NCBI GenBank assembly: GCA_905209725.1
Contig: CAJLTZ010000015.1
Coordinates: 1 to 36,296, forward strand
Reading direction: 5' to 3'
DNA from: an uncultured Muribaculaceae bacterium
GTDB lineage: Bacteria > Bacteroidota > Bacteroidia > Bacteroidales > Muribaculaceae
Length of the DNA stretch: 36,296 nt
Shown here: positions 23,461-30,214 of the stretch, piece after piece
Layout: every line of letters starts with the position of its first letter
Numbering within the stretch: position 1 is the first letter of the stretch
Position numbers and translations under genes: made by a program
Notes under the pieces: model-generated
Told to the model about the DNA's origin: nothing
What the model saw: the letters and a program-made list of their open reading frames with translations, nothing else
The model's database searches: none

Positions 23461-24243
23461 CTAAAAATATTGGGAATTCTGTTCCTCCTCTGTTTCAGGC
23501 TCGGATGGCGTGGAGGCAGGCGTGTAGGATTCTTCGGATTCAGAGCCGGAATATGAGTTCTCCTCTTCTGTAGGAGTGTAGGAGTTTCTCTGCTCGTTAT
23601 ACATCTGCAGGTATTCCAGATTCTGCAGTGAGTCTTTCAGGTCGGCCAGACGACCGTCGGCCACTTCGATTGTGAGAACTGCATTTACGGGCACTTTCTG
23701 CATCTTGCGCACAGGCCGGCCGTTGGCGATGATCTTGACCACGCGGTCGGTAGTGCCAAGCACGCGGACCACTCTCATATGCTTGAAGCCCAATTCCTCG
23801 AGGCGTGCCACTGTGCTGCGGTAGGAACTTCCCCTGAGCGCGTATTCTGCCGGATGATTGTCGTCGTCGAGAATCACCTCCTTGGGATGAACCGCGTTGA
23901 TGTAAAGGAAAATCTTGCGGCCGGGCTTCACGATGGAATTGGCCTTGGGGAATTGCTCAATCACAAATCCAGGCTTCACATCGTCCTTATATATAGAGTC
24001 GCGGATATCCACCTTGAGTCCCCGTGAATGTAGCAGTGACACTGCCTCTGTATATGACATGTTCTCCACACCGGGCACCTTGCAACTGCGCCCATGCTTG
24101 GTGAAGAGCGCTGTCGCAAGATAGGCGGCATATATGCACAAAAGGGTTATCACAATGATAATAACCACATTGGCGAAAACCGGATGGCGGTCGATAAACT
24201 TACTGCCCCAGTTGAATGAATTGTCTGATTTTTCCTTCTTCAC
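23461..24243 (-). CDS. Membrane-anchored PASTA domain protein
   Basis: A single-pass membrane protein with an extracytoplasmic PASTA region. PASTA domains bind peptidoglycan fragments or dimerise in kinases and penicillin-binding proteins; no kinase or transpeptidase part is present here. With GTG at 24243 the protein has 260 residues: a short cytoplasmic tail, a membrane helix (about 22-44, VFANVVIIIVITLLCIYAAYL) and two to three PASTA units (VPGVENMSYTEAVSLLHSRGLKV, DDVKPGFVIEQFPKANSIVKPGR). The tail of about 50 residues is rich in Ser, Glu, Pro and Tyr. A GTG at 24267 gives 8 more residues, but a -7 promoter element overlaps it, so 24243 is preferred. It heads the operon with rluD. Confidence 0.88.
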   Translation of the reverse strand: MKKEKSDNSFNWGSKFIDRHPVFANVVIIIVITLLCIYAAYLATALFTKHGRSCKVPGVENMSYTEAVSLLHSRGLKVDIRDSIYKDDVKPGFVIEQFPKANSIVKPGRKIFLYINAVHPKEVILDDDNHPAEYALRGSSYRSTVARLEELGFKHMRVVRVLGTTDRVVKIIANGRPVRKMQKVPVNAVLTIEVADGRLADLKDSLQNLEYLQMYNEQRNSYTPTEEENSYSGSESEESYTPASTPSEPETEEEQNSQYF

Positions 24244-24266
24244 AGCATAGACATGATTTGGAAACA

Positions 24267-24274
24267 CAAAGTTA
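24267..24274 (-). promoter_or_regulatory. Probable -7 element of the PASTA-rluD operon promoter
   Basis: TAACTTTG on the minus strand (24274-24267) fits TAnnTTTG, and a start near 24260 would leave a leader of about 15 nt to GTG 24243. No clear -33 TTTG is seen. It is mirrored by an identical element on the plus strand at 24329-24336. Confidence 0.5.
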
Positions 24275-24328
24275 ACAATTTTTACTTAAATTTTAATTGA
24301 TTTACCTCTGAAATCGAATTATTTTTGT

Positions 24329-24336
24329 TAACTTTG
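24329..24336 (+). promoter_or_regulatory. Probable -7 element of the bamD operon promoter
   Basis: TAACTTTG on the plus strand, with only a weak -33 (TCTG, 24307-24310, 18 nt away). Transcription would begin near 24343, giving a leader of about 94 nt before bamD. Confidence 0.5.
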
Positions 24337-24436
24337 CACTGAATATGGCCTATGCATACAGGGATGTTGTGTCCTTACGCGAACTTCCTCCCACTTTAAT
24401 TGTGTGCCCCGGGCTTAAGTATCAACAGATTAGGAA

Positions 24437-25237
24437 ATGCGCAAGATCCTGTATTTGCTGCCTTTAGTGTTTTGTCTCGCTTCGTGCACAGAATATACAA
24501 AAGTGCTCAAGAGCCGCGACGTGGACTATAAGTTCGACTACGCCAAGCGTGCCTTCGACGAGAAAAAATTTCTTCAGGCCTCTACCATTCTCAACGAAAT
24601 ATATACCCCCCTCCGCGGCACGGCGAAGGGTGAGGAAGCCCTTTACCTTCTCGCAATGTCGTATTTCGAAAATAAGGATTACGCCAATTCCAATCTTTAT
24701 TTCAAAACCTACTACAACCGCTATCCCAAGGGGAAATTTGCCGAGAATGCAAGGTATTATTCCGGTTATGGCTTCTATCTCGACTCTCCCGATCCCCAGC
24801 TCGACCAGACCTATACCGTAAAAGCCATCGAGGAGCTAAAAGATTTCCTCGAGTTCTATCCAAAGAGCGAGAAGGTGCCACAGGTGCAGAAAGCCATCTT
24901 CGAGATGCAGGACAAACTTACGCTCAAGGAGCTCCAGAATGCCCAACTTTATTACAATCTCGGCAACTATATGGGTAATAATTACCAGTCGGCAATCATC
25001 GTGGCCCAGAATGCCCTCAAGGAATATCCCTTCTCGAAATATAGGGAAGACTTCGAGCTTCTCGTGCTCAAAAGCAAATATCAGATTGCCCGACAGAGCG
25101 TTGCTGAAAAAATGGGCGAAAGATACAGGGATGTTGTGGATGAATATTACTCATTCATCAACAATAACCCCGACTCCAAGCACAAGCATGAGGCCGAGAC
25201 TATCCTGCGCATCGCCGAAAAGCATGTGCAGAAATAA
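24437..25237 (+). CDS. bamD: Outer membrane assembly lipoprotein BamD
   Basis: BamD is the essential lipoprotein partner of BamA in inserting outer-membrane beta-barrel proteins. The 266 residues include a lipoprotein signal with lipobox LASC and the acylated Cys17, no Asp at +2, so outer-membrane sorting is expected. Tetratricopeptide-like helical repeats run from about 30 to 260 (YDYAKRAFDEKKFLQASTI, ALYLLAMSYFENKDYANS, NARYYSGYGFYLDSPDPQLDQT). The segment YYSGYG-DSPDPQLDQ is typical of Bacteroidota BamD. It heads a plus-strand cluster and is followed by rpoZ after 47 nt. Confidence 0.95.
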   Translation: MRKILYLLPLVFCLASCTEYTKVLKSRDVDYKFDYAKRAFDEKKFLQASTILNEIYTPLRGTAKGEEALYLLAMSYFENKDYANSNLYFKTYYNRYPKGKFAENARYYSGYGFYLDSPDPQLDQTYTVKAIEELKDFLEFYPKSEKVPQVQKAIFEMQDKLTLKELQNAQLYYNLGNYMGNNYQSAIIVAQNALKEYPFSKYREDFELLVLKSKYQIARQSVAEKMGERYRDVVDEYYSFINNNPDSKHKHEAETILRIAEKHVQK

Positions 25238-25284
25238 CTGAAGAATTTCATTTAGACACCATATTTATATAAATAGCGATATCT

Positions 25285-25620
25285 ATGGATTATAAGAAAA
25301 CAAACGCCCCTCTCACCACCGTGACCCGCGACATGATCGCCATGGCGGAGCAGACGGGAAATGTTTACGAAACAGTCTGCATCATTGGCAAGAGAGCCAA
25401 CCAGATCTCTCAGGAAATCAAGAAGGAACTTGAGAAGAAACTGCAGGAATTCGCATCTACCGACAATCTCGAGGAGGTGTCGGAAAATCGCGAACAGATT
25501 GAGATTTCGCGCTTCTACGAGAAGCTCCCGAAACCCACTCTGATAGCCACTCAGGAATATATAGAGCATAAACTCTATTTCTCCAATCCGCTCAAGGAGC
25601 GCGCAATGCTCGACGACTGA
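25285..25620 (+). CDS. rpoZ: RNA polymerase subunit omega, Bacteroidota type
   Basis: A small RNA polymerase accessory subunit of the Rpb6/omega family that helps hold beta-prime. The 111 residues match the Bacteroidota form. APLTTVTRDMIAMAEQTGNVYETVCIIGKRANQIS (8-42) is the omega core, followed by a charged helical insert (KKELEKKLQEFAS), and the conserved YEKLPKPTLIATQEYIEHKLYFSNP closes the protein. The standard neighbour is bamD upstream, as in other Bacteroidales. The frequent DUF4293 partner downstream is missing; an ATP-grasp-like gene takes its place 27 nt later. Confidence 0.93.
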   Translation: MDYKKTNAPLTTVTRDMIAMAEQTGNVYETVCIIGKRANQISQEIKKELEKKLQEFASTDNLEEVSENREQIEISRFYEKLPKPTLIATQEYIEHKLYFSNPLKERAMLDD

Positions 25621-25647
25621 GCCACGTCTCCCTCACCCGACAGCGTG

Positions 25648-26682
25648 ATGCTTGCGGATTTGCATATTTACAATATAGAAACCGATTTCGCACTTGCTGC
25701 GAAATCGGATTTTTATACCCCGCCGGCCTCCGTGACCCGTCTGCGTTTCTCGAAGGCTCTCTTCCCTGCTGTATTCGCTTCTCCCGGCGATGCCCTGATG
25801 CTCCTTGACCACAATGGCTTGGAGACCATATGCCCCCTACCCTATTTCCAACAGGTCAAGAAGAAGCAACTCACACTGCTCGACCGTCACGGCCGAATTT
25901 TCTATGGGGAAGGAGATACCGGAAAGCTTCTTCCCGGTAAAGGAGCAGGTTTCCGGGCGCGCCCCTGGGGATGGAACCGCGCCATTCGGCGAGTCCTCAC
26001 AAAAGCATTGCCCGCGCTCGCAGGAGTCCCGTCAGATGCTGATATGCTCGCCATTGAAAGGCTGTCGCACCGCCGCACCACAATCGCCTTCCACACTATG
26101 CTGGATGAATTTGAAGTACCGCTTCCTCAGGAATTCTTCAATGCCGATGATGCAATGCGCATGGCGGATGAATATCAGGATCTCTTTTTCAAGGCTCCCT
26201 GGAGCAGTTCCGGAAGAGGCGTTGTAAGGTCAACGGAAATGACCCGCGAGCAGCTCCGCCGCTGGATTGGCGGTTACATCGCAAGGCAAGGAAGTGTGAT
26301 GGGGGAAGTGGCTTGGCCGGTGGCTCTGGATTTCGCTTCGGAATGGGAATGCCGCAACGGTGCGGCTGAATTCGTGGGTTGGTCAGTGTTCAATGCCTCG
26401 AATCAGGGAAGGTATATGGGCAACCGTCTCGCCTCGCAATCCGATTTGAAGACTTTGATTGCATCGGCTGTCAGCGTCGACCCCGACAGGATTGTGCAAA
26501 TCCAGCAGCGGGCAATCGAGTCGCTGATTGCACCGTATTACTCCGGTCCGCTTGGCATCGACTGTCTTGCCACGCCTGAGGGAAAGGTGAATCCCTGCGT
26601 GGAGATAAATATCCGCACCACCATGGGCCATGCCGCCATTTGGCAGCTGAATGATAAATTAGGAGCACATAATGAAAATTGA
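25648..26682 (+). CDS. ATP-grasp-like protein of unknown function
   Basis: A 344-residue cytoplasmic protein that I can place only as ATP-grasp-like. Residues 170-325 have the expected order: Lys182 in LFFKAPWSSSGRGV (nucleotide-binding Lys followed by a Gly/Ser-rich loop), Glu220 in VMGEVAW, Asp305 in GPLGIDCL and the magnesium-binding pair Glu319 and Asn321 in PCVEINIRTTMG. The N-terminal 120 residues resemble a pre-ATP-grasp domain. ATP-grasp enzymes join a carboxylate to an amine or thiol through an acyl phosphate; the substrate here is unknown. GTG 25645 and ATG 25648 are adjacent; ATG is taken. Its end overlaps the DUF2520 gene by 11 nt, so coupling is likely. Confidence 0.75.
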   Translation: MLADLHIYNIETDFALAAKSDFYTPPASVTRLRFSKALFPAVFASPGDALMLLDHNGLETICPLPYFQQVKKKQLTLLDRHGRIFYGEGDTGKLLPGKGAGFRARPWGWNRAIRRVLTKALPALAGVPSDADMLAIERLSHRRTTIAFHTMLDEFEVPLPQEFFNADDAMRMADEYQDLFFKAPWSSSGRGVVRSTEMTREQLRRWIGGYIARQGSVMGEVAWPVALDFASEWECRNGAAEFVGWSVFNASNQGRYMGNRLASQSDLKTLIASAVSVDPDRIVQIQQRAIESLIAPYYSGPLGIDCLATPEGKVNPCVEINIRTTMGHAAIWQLNDKLGAHNEN

Positions 26683-27430
26683 TATCATTGGAAGAGGAAA
26701 CGTAGCCTCGCATCTTCTCACAGCGATGAGTGGATACGAGGATTTTGACTGTCGCATAGTCAACCCGCGTTCCTTTGATGGACTGCGAAGGGATGCCTCC
26801 GTGTATCTGCTTGCAGTGGCCGACGACGCGATTGCCGAGGTGTGCGGCCGCTTGTGCAGCCAAATCGGCACTATGCGTGATTCCGGGTATTGCGATGGCC
26901 TGAATCCACCTGTCATTGCGCACACATCAGGCACCACTCCCCTTTCTGCTCTGGATGATGCAACGGAATGCGGATTTCATGTAGGCGTGTTCTATCCTTT
27001 GCAGACCTTTTCCAAAGGAATAAAACTTGATTACCCGGAGATTCCAATCTTCATAGAGGGTGATTCGGATTTCACATATAAGCGCCTCGCATGGATCGCT
27101 TGTCCTTTCGGTGAAACCATGAAGATGGATTCCGTGAAGAGAAGGGCGCTTCATCTTGCCTCGGTGGTGGCCTGCAATTTCGCCAACCGTCTATGGGCCC
27201 TTGCCGACGAATATCTTGCAGGTGAGGACATTGACTTCCGGCTTATGCTTCCGCTCCTGCGGGAAACTGTCGGCAAACTGGAGCGAGTATCGCATCCTCG
27301 TCAGGCGCAGACCGGTCCGGCTGAGCGCCACGACATGCGGACAATCTCACGTCATCTCAAGATGCTCGAGAGTAAACCCGAATTAAAAGGCATTTATCAG
27401 ACTCTCACTAATTCAATACTCAATGATTGA
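26672..27430 (+). CDS. Rossmann-fold DUF2520 protein
   Basis: A 252-residue protein of the family with a ProC-like Rossmann domain and a C-terminal DUF2520 helical domain. The dinucleotide motif is GRGNVA (7-12). AHTSGTTPLSAL and the conserved VGVFYPLQTFSK are family hallmarks near residues 89 and 108. The C-terminal domain (about 150-250) includes ASVVACNFANRLWALADEYL and LMLPLLRETVGKL. A dehydrogenase or reductase activity is predicted from the fold, but no substrate is known. It overlaps the ATP-grasp-like gene upstream by 11 nt and the KdsC-like gene downstream by 8 nt. Confidence 0.88.
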   Translation: MKIDIIGRGNVASHLLTAMSGYEDFDCRIVNPRSFDGLRRDASVYLLAVADDAIAEVCGRLCSQIGTMRDSGYCDGLNPPVIAHTSGTTPLSALDDATECGFHVGVFYPLQTFSKGIKLDYPEIPIFIEGDSDFTYKRLAWIACPFGETMKMDSVKRRALHLASVVACNFANRLWALADEYLAGEDIDFRLMLPLLRETVGKLERVSHPRQAQTGPAERHDMRTISRHLKMLESKPELKGIYQTLTNSILND

Positions 27431-27941
27431 TTACGATTTAAAAAAAATACGCGCGTTCGCATTTGACGTCGACGGCGTGCTCTCACCCTCCACAATACCG
27501 ATGGACGAGCAAGGTCAGCCCCTCCGCATGGTAAACATCAAGGATGGTTACGCTTTGCAGCTCGCCGCCAAACTAAACTATCGTATCGCCATAATCACCG
27601 GCGGCAAGGATGAGCGGGTTCGCTTCCGTTATGAGGCGCTTGGTGTCCAGGATATCTTCCTTGGTGCGGCACATAAGATCGATGTGCTTCAGAAATGGAC
27701 GGAGGAATGCAATCTCTTGCCTGAAAACGTGCTTTATATGGGTGATGACATTCCCGATCTGAAATGTTTGAAATTTGTAGGGCTTTCGTGCGCACCTGCC
27801 GACGCCTGTCCTGAAGCCAGGTTGGCGGCGCGGTATGTGTCCCGCTTCAACGGCGGCTACGGTTGTGGCCGCGATGTGATAGAGCAGGTGCTTAAAGCCA
27901 ACTCGCAATGGCTCGCCGACGCCACCGCCTTCGGCTGGTAA
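27423..27941 (+). CDS. KdsC-like HAD phosphatase
   Basis: A cap-less HAD hydrolase of 172 residues. KdsC removes phosphate from KDO-8-phosphate in lipopolysaccharide core synthesis. FDVDGVLSP has Asp15 and Asp17, IITGGKDERV carries motif II, and MGDDIPDLKCLKFVGLSCAPADA is the metal-binding motif and KdsC-type tail. Members of this subfamily can also act on other phosphorylated sugar acids, so KDO-8-P is inferred from length and motifs. Its TAA stop (27939-27941) lies at the edge of palindromic element copy 2. It overlaps DUF2520 by 8 nt. Confidence 0.88.
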   Translation: MIDYDLKKIRAFAFDVDGVLSPSTIPMDEQGQPLRMVNIKDGYALQLAAKLNYRIAIITGGKDERVRFRYEALGVQDIFLGAAHKIDVLQKWTEECNLLPENVLYMGDDIPDLKCLKFVGLSCAPADACPEARLAARYVSRFNGGYGCGRDVIEQVLKANSQWLADATAFGW

Positions 27942-27955
27942 GTCGCGGAGCGACT
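27941..27955. repeat. Palindromic intergenic element, copy 2
   Basis: AGTCGC-GGA-GCGACT forms a 6-bp stem with a 3-nt loop and starts on the last base of the kdsC-like stop codon. It is followed by GCACTATTAAAGAAT and then a heptanucleotide array. Confidence 0.85.
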
Positions 27956-27967
27956 GCACTATTAAAG

Positions 27968-27995
27968 AATCATCAATCATAAATCATCAATCACA
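27968..27995. repeat. Heptanucleotide tandem array (AATCATC type)
   Basis: Four tandem 7-mers AATCATC, AATCATA, AATCATC, AATCACA end 3 nt before the maf ATG, so the array forms the maf translation start region. It lies 12 nt after palindrome copy 2. Confidence 0.85.
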
Positions 27996-27998
27996 AAG

Positions 27999-28583
27999 AT
28001 GCTCGAGAATATCCGTAAATATAACATCCTGCTGGGCAGCAAGTCGCCGCGCCGCAGAGAACTGCTCAATCAGCTGCGCATACCATTCACAGTTGTGACC
28101 ATAGGTGGCCTTGAGGAAACCTATCCCGACACTCTCCGCAAGGAGGAGATTCCCCAATTCCTCGCCAACCAAAAGGCTGACGCCTATCTTGATTCCATGC
28201 ATGACAACGATATGGTGATCACCGCCGACACGCTCGTAATCCTCGACGACAAGGTGCTCGGCAAACCAAAGGACATGCCGCAGGCCATCGCCATGCTTAT
28301 GGAACTTTCCGGAAAAGTGCATAAGGTGGTGAGCGGCGTCTGCATCTCCACGAAGATGAAGCGTGTGAGCTTCAGCTCAGTCACGGAGGTGCGCTTCAGC
28401 AACATCACAGAGGAGGAGGCCCGCTATTATGTGGAGAACTTCCTTCCGCTCGACAAGGCCGGCGCCTATGGCATTCAGGAATGGATAGGCTGCGTGGCTG
28501 TGGAATGGATTGAAGGCAGCTACTATAATGTGATGGGACTCCCCGTGAATCAGCTCTACCGCGAACTGAAAAGCTTCATCTGA
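27999..28583 (+). CDS. maf: Maf-like nucleoside triphosphate pyrophosphatase
   Basis: Maf/YceF/YhdE enzymes hydrolyse non-standard or modified nucleoside triphosphates, mainly dTTP, UTP or m5UTP, to monophosphates. The 194 residues are of family length. LGSKSPRRREL is the N-terminal signature, ITADTLVILDDKVLGKPKD carries the catalytic-region Asp and Lys, and GAYGIQEWIG with NVMGLPVNQLYREL closes the protein. The ATG at 27999 is the first start after the heptad array and precedes the conserved strand. It ends the bamD-to-maf cluster; the next gene has its own promoter. Confidence 0.94.
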   Translation: MLENIRKYNILLGSKSPRRRELLNQLRIPFTVVTIGGLEETYPDTLRKEEIPQFLANQKADAYLDSMHDNDMVITADTLVILDDKVLGKPKDMPQAIAMLMELSGKVHKVVSGVCISTKMKRVSFSSVTEVRFSNITEEEARYYVENFLPLDKAGAYGIQEWIGCVAVEWIEGSYYNVMGLPVNQLYRELKSFI

Positions 28584-28649
28584 CGCATGAAACTCATCCC
28601 GATTAGGGAATAATTCAGGCCGTAAGCAATATTTTTCCCATCATTGCAA

Positions 28650-28678
28650 TTGACTTTAAAGAATTTTATTTAAATTTG
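28650..28678 (+). promoter_or_regulatory. Promoter of the DPM1-type glycosyltransferase
   Basis: TAAATTTG (28671-28678) fits the -7 consensus; TTG (28650-28652) lies 18 nt upstream. Transcription would begin near 28685, with a leader of about 45 nt. Confidence 0.6.
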
Positions 28679-28728
28679 CATAAAGATATATCGACCTCCG
28701 GCATAGCCGGCCACTAACAATCACCAAC

Positions 28729-29463
28729 ATGAACGATGCACTCGTCATAATACCAACGTATAATGAGATTGAAAACATCTCCAATATCATTGATGCAGTG
28801 ATGCAGCTGGAGGATGGCTTTGATGTTCTTGTAATCGACGACGCATCCCCCGACGGCACGCAGGATGTGGTGCGCACGAAAATCAGCCAGTATCCCGGCC
28901 GCGTGTATATGGAGACGCGAGAGGGTAAGCTCGGCCTCGGCACAGCCTATATCCATGGATTCAAATGGGCTCTGCAGCGCCGTTATAAATACGTGATTGA
29001 GATGGATGCCGATTTCTCCCACAATCCCAAGGATCTTCCCCGCCTTTATCACGAATGCCGCGACAATGGCGCTGATGTGGCTGTGGGTTCACGATATGTG
29101 TCCGGTGTGAATGTGGTCAACTGGCCCATTGGCCGAGTGCTGATGTCTTATTTCGCCTCCGTATATGTGCGAATGATCACGCGCATGCCTCTGCACGATG
29201 CCACCGCCGGATTCGTTTGCTGGCGAAACAAGGTGCTCGAGACCCTCGACCTGGATAAAATCCAGTTCAAGGGCTACGCTTTCCAGATTGAGATGAAGTT
29301 CAAATCTTATTTCAAGAAATTCAAGATTGTGGAGGTGCCGATTGTCTTTGTCAACCGCCAGCTCGGCACATCGAAGATGAACTCCTCCATATTCGGCGAA
29401 GCGATACTCGGAGTCATCACCCTCAAAATGAAGAGTATCTTCAAGAAGAAGACCTTTGCATAA
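28729..29463 (+). CDS. Polyprenol phosphate mannosyltransferase-like GT2 (DPM1 type)
   Basis: A family 2 glycosyltransferase of 244 residues that probably moves a sugar (mannose in characterised relatives) from a nucleotide sugar to polyprenyl phosphate at the inner membrane. IIPTYNEIENI (7-17) starts the nucleotide-binding fold, VIDDASPDGTQD (about 35) and EMDADFSHNPKDLP (about 90) carry the Asp residues and DxD-like metal site, and GSRYVSGV and ATAGFVCWR are typical of the DPM1 group. There is no C-terminal membrane domain, as in the soluble DPM1 form. It is a single gene with its own promoter and no visible partner. Confidence 0.9.
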   Translation: MNDALVIIPTYNEIENISNIIDAVMQLEDGFDVLVIDDASPDGTQDVVRTKISQYPGRVYMETREGKLGLGTAYIHGFKWALQRRYKYVIEMDADFSHNPKDLPRLYHECRDNGADVAVGSRYVSGVNVVNWPIGRVLMSYFASVYVRMITRMPLHDATAGFVCWRNKVLETLDLDKIQFKGYAFQIEMKFKSYFKKFKIVEVPIVFVNRQLGTSKMNSSIFGEAILGVITLKMKSIFKKKTFA

Positions 29464-29506
29464 CGCCCTACACAAAAATTAAAAATTAGAAAATACTACT
29501 TTCGTA

Positions 29507-29537
29507 ATTCAAAATTCAACATTCAACATTCAAAATT
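29507..29537. repeat. Heptanucleotide tandem array (ATTCAAA/ATTCAAC)
   Basis: Four tandem 7-mers ATTCAAA, ATTCAAC, ATTCAAC, ATTCAAA and a partial unit lie in the 149-bp gap between the GT2 gene and trxA, ending 5 nt before the trxA terminator hairpin. Confidence 0.85.
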
Positions 29538-29542
29538 AAATA

Positions 29543-29578
29543 AAGTCCCGCACATACCACTGAGGTTGTGCGGGACTT
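29543..29578 (-). terminator. trxA terminator
   Basis: AAGTCCCGCACA (29543-29554) and TGTGCGGGACTT (29567-29578) form a perfect 12-bp stem with a 12-nt loop. On the minus strand it is followed by a T-rich run (TTTATTTAATTTTG), as expected for trxA, whose stop is 35 nt upstream. On the plus strand no T-run follows. Confidence 0.85.
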
Positions 29579-29612
29579 GATCTGTTATGCTAATGTATAA
29601 TTTGTGAATATC

Positions 29613-29909
29613 TTAGTAGAACTTGGCCAGTTCCTGCTCGAGTTCCTGTTCGGAACGCACGCCGGAGGCACGCCATTTCAGTTCTCCCTTCACGAAAATC
29701 ATGAATGTAGGCACAGAGCGCACATTATAGATAGCGGCCAGTTTTTCATTCTTATCAATATCAATCTTCACGATGCGGGCCTTGTCGCCAACCTTGCCGG
29801 CAAGTTCCTCAAGCACAGGGTGCATCATCTTGCAAGGGCCACACCATGTGGCGAAAAAGTCAATCAACAAGGGTTTGTCGGAATTAATCAGTTTCTCAAA
29901 TTTTTCCAT
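29613..29909 (-). CDS. trxA: Thioredoxin
   Basis: A cytoplasmic dithiol-disulfide oxidoreductase of 98 residues. The active site is TWCGPCK (Cys23, Cys26), the buried acidic Asp is in LLIDFFA, and the cis-proline is in SVPTFMIF (about 66). There is no signal peptide. The gene stands alone with a terminator and a probable promoter (TATATTTG at 29968-29961 on the minus strand). Confidence 0.95.
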   Translation of the reverse strand: MEKFEKLINSDKPLLIDFFATWCGPCKMMHPVLEELAGKVGDKARIVKIDIDKNEKLAAIYNVRSVPTFMIFVKGELKWRASGVRSEQELEQELAKFY

Positions 29910-29960
29910 AATATCAAATAGTTTTTAAGTTCGTTATAGTTCACCCGCAATCCCCCCACG

Positions 29961-29968
29961 CAAATATA
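29961..29968 (-). promoter_or_regulatory. Probable trxA -7 element
   Basis: TATATTTG on the minus strand fits TAnnTTTG and lies about 50 nt before the trxA ATG. No clear TTTG is found 20 nt upstream; a C/G-rich run occupies part of that space. Confidence 0.5.
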
Positions 29969-29999
29969 ACAACCCATCCCCCCGAATAGTTGAAGTAAT

Positions 30000-30021
30000 G
30001 TTGAATTTTGAATTTTGAATT
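30000..30021. repeat. Heptanucleotide tandem array (reverse orientation)
   Basis: Three tandem 7-mers that read, on the minus strand, AATTCAA/AATTCAA/AATTCAA-like with a C variant at the end. They lie 18 nt before palindrome copy 3 in the 305-bp gap between trxA and glnA. That gap also holds the trxA -7 element and the glnA promoter and leader. Confidence 0.8.
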
Positions 30022-30039
30022 GAGTAGCCACACATCTCC

Positions 30040-30056
30040 CAGTCGCAGAGCGACTG
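30040..30056. repeat. Palindromic intergenic element, copy 3
   Basis: CAGTCGC-AGA-GCGACTG forms a perfect 7-bp stem; only the loop differs from copy 1. It is preceded by CTCC, as in copy 4, and lies about 30 nt upstream of the glnA -33 element. Confidence 0.85.
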
Positions 30057-30087
30057 CCCTCTAAAATTAATACAACATTAAAAAAAA

Positions 30088-30119
30088 TTTGTTTTGTATT
30101 CAAAAATTTGATACATTTG
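30088..30119 (+). promoter_or_regulatory. glnA promoter
   Basis: TTTG (30088-30091), 20 nt, then TACATTTG (30112-30119): an exact consensus match. Transcription would start near 30126. Confidence 0.75.
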
Positions 30120-30180
30120 CAACAATCTTACCGCTTCAACCCGGTAAGCAACCGGAAAGCTCTAACCTTTTTAATATATG

Positions 30181-30199
30181 GAAGCCCGGAAAAGGCTTC
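30181..30199 (+). promoter_or_regulatory. Hairpin in the glnA leader
   Basis: GAAGCC (30181-30186) pairs with GGCTTC (30194-30199) around a 7-nt loop, ending 15 nt before the ATG. In a leader of about 90 nt it may affect ribosome access. A further weak pairing (ACCG near 30129 with CGGT near 30142) is possible. I do not recognise a known riboswitch. Confidence 0.45.
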
Positions 30200-30214
30200 A
30201 CAACACAACCTTAA

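Noticed and set aside
24356..25138. A 16-bp exact repeat (ATACAGGGATGTTGTG) at 24356-24371 and 25123-25138, before and within bamD
   Set aside because: One such match in 36 kb is not far from chance, the flanks differ, and no function is suggested.
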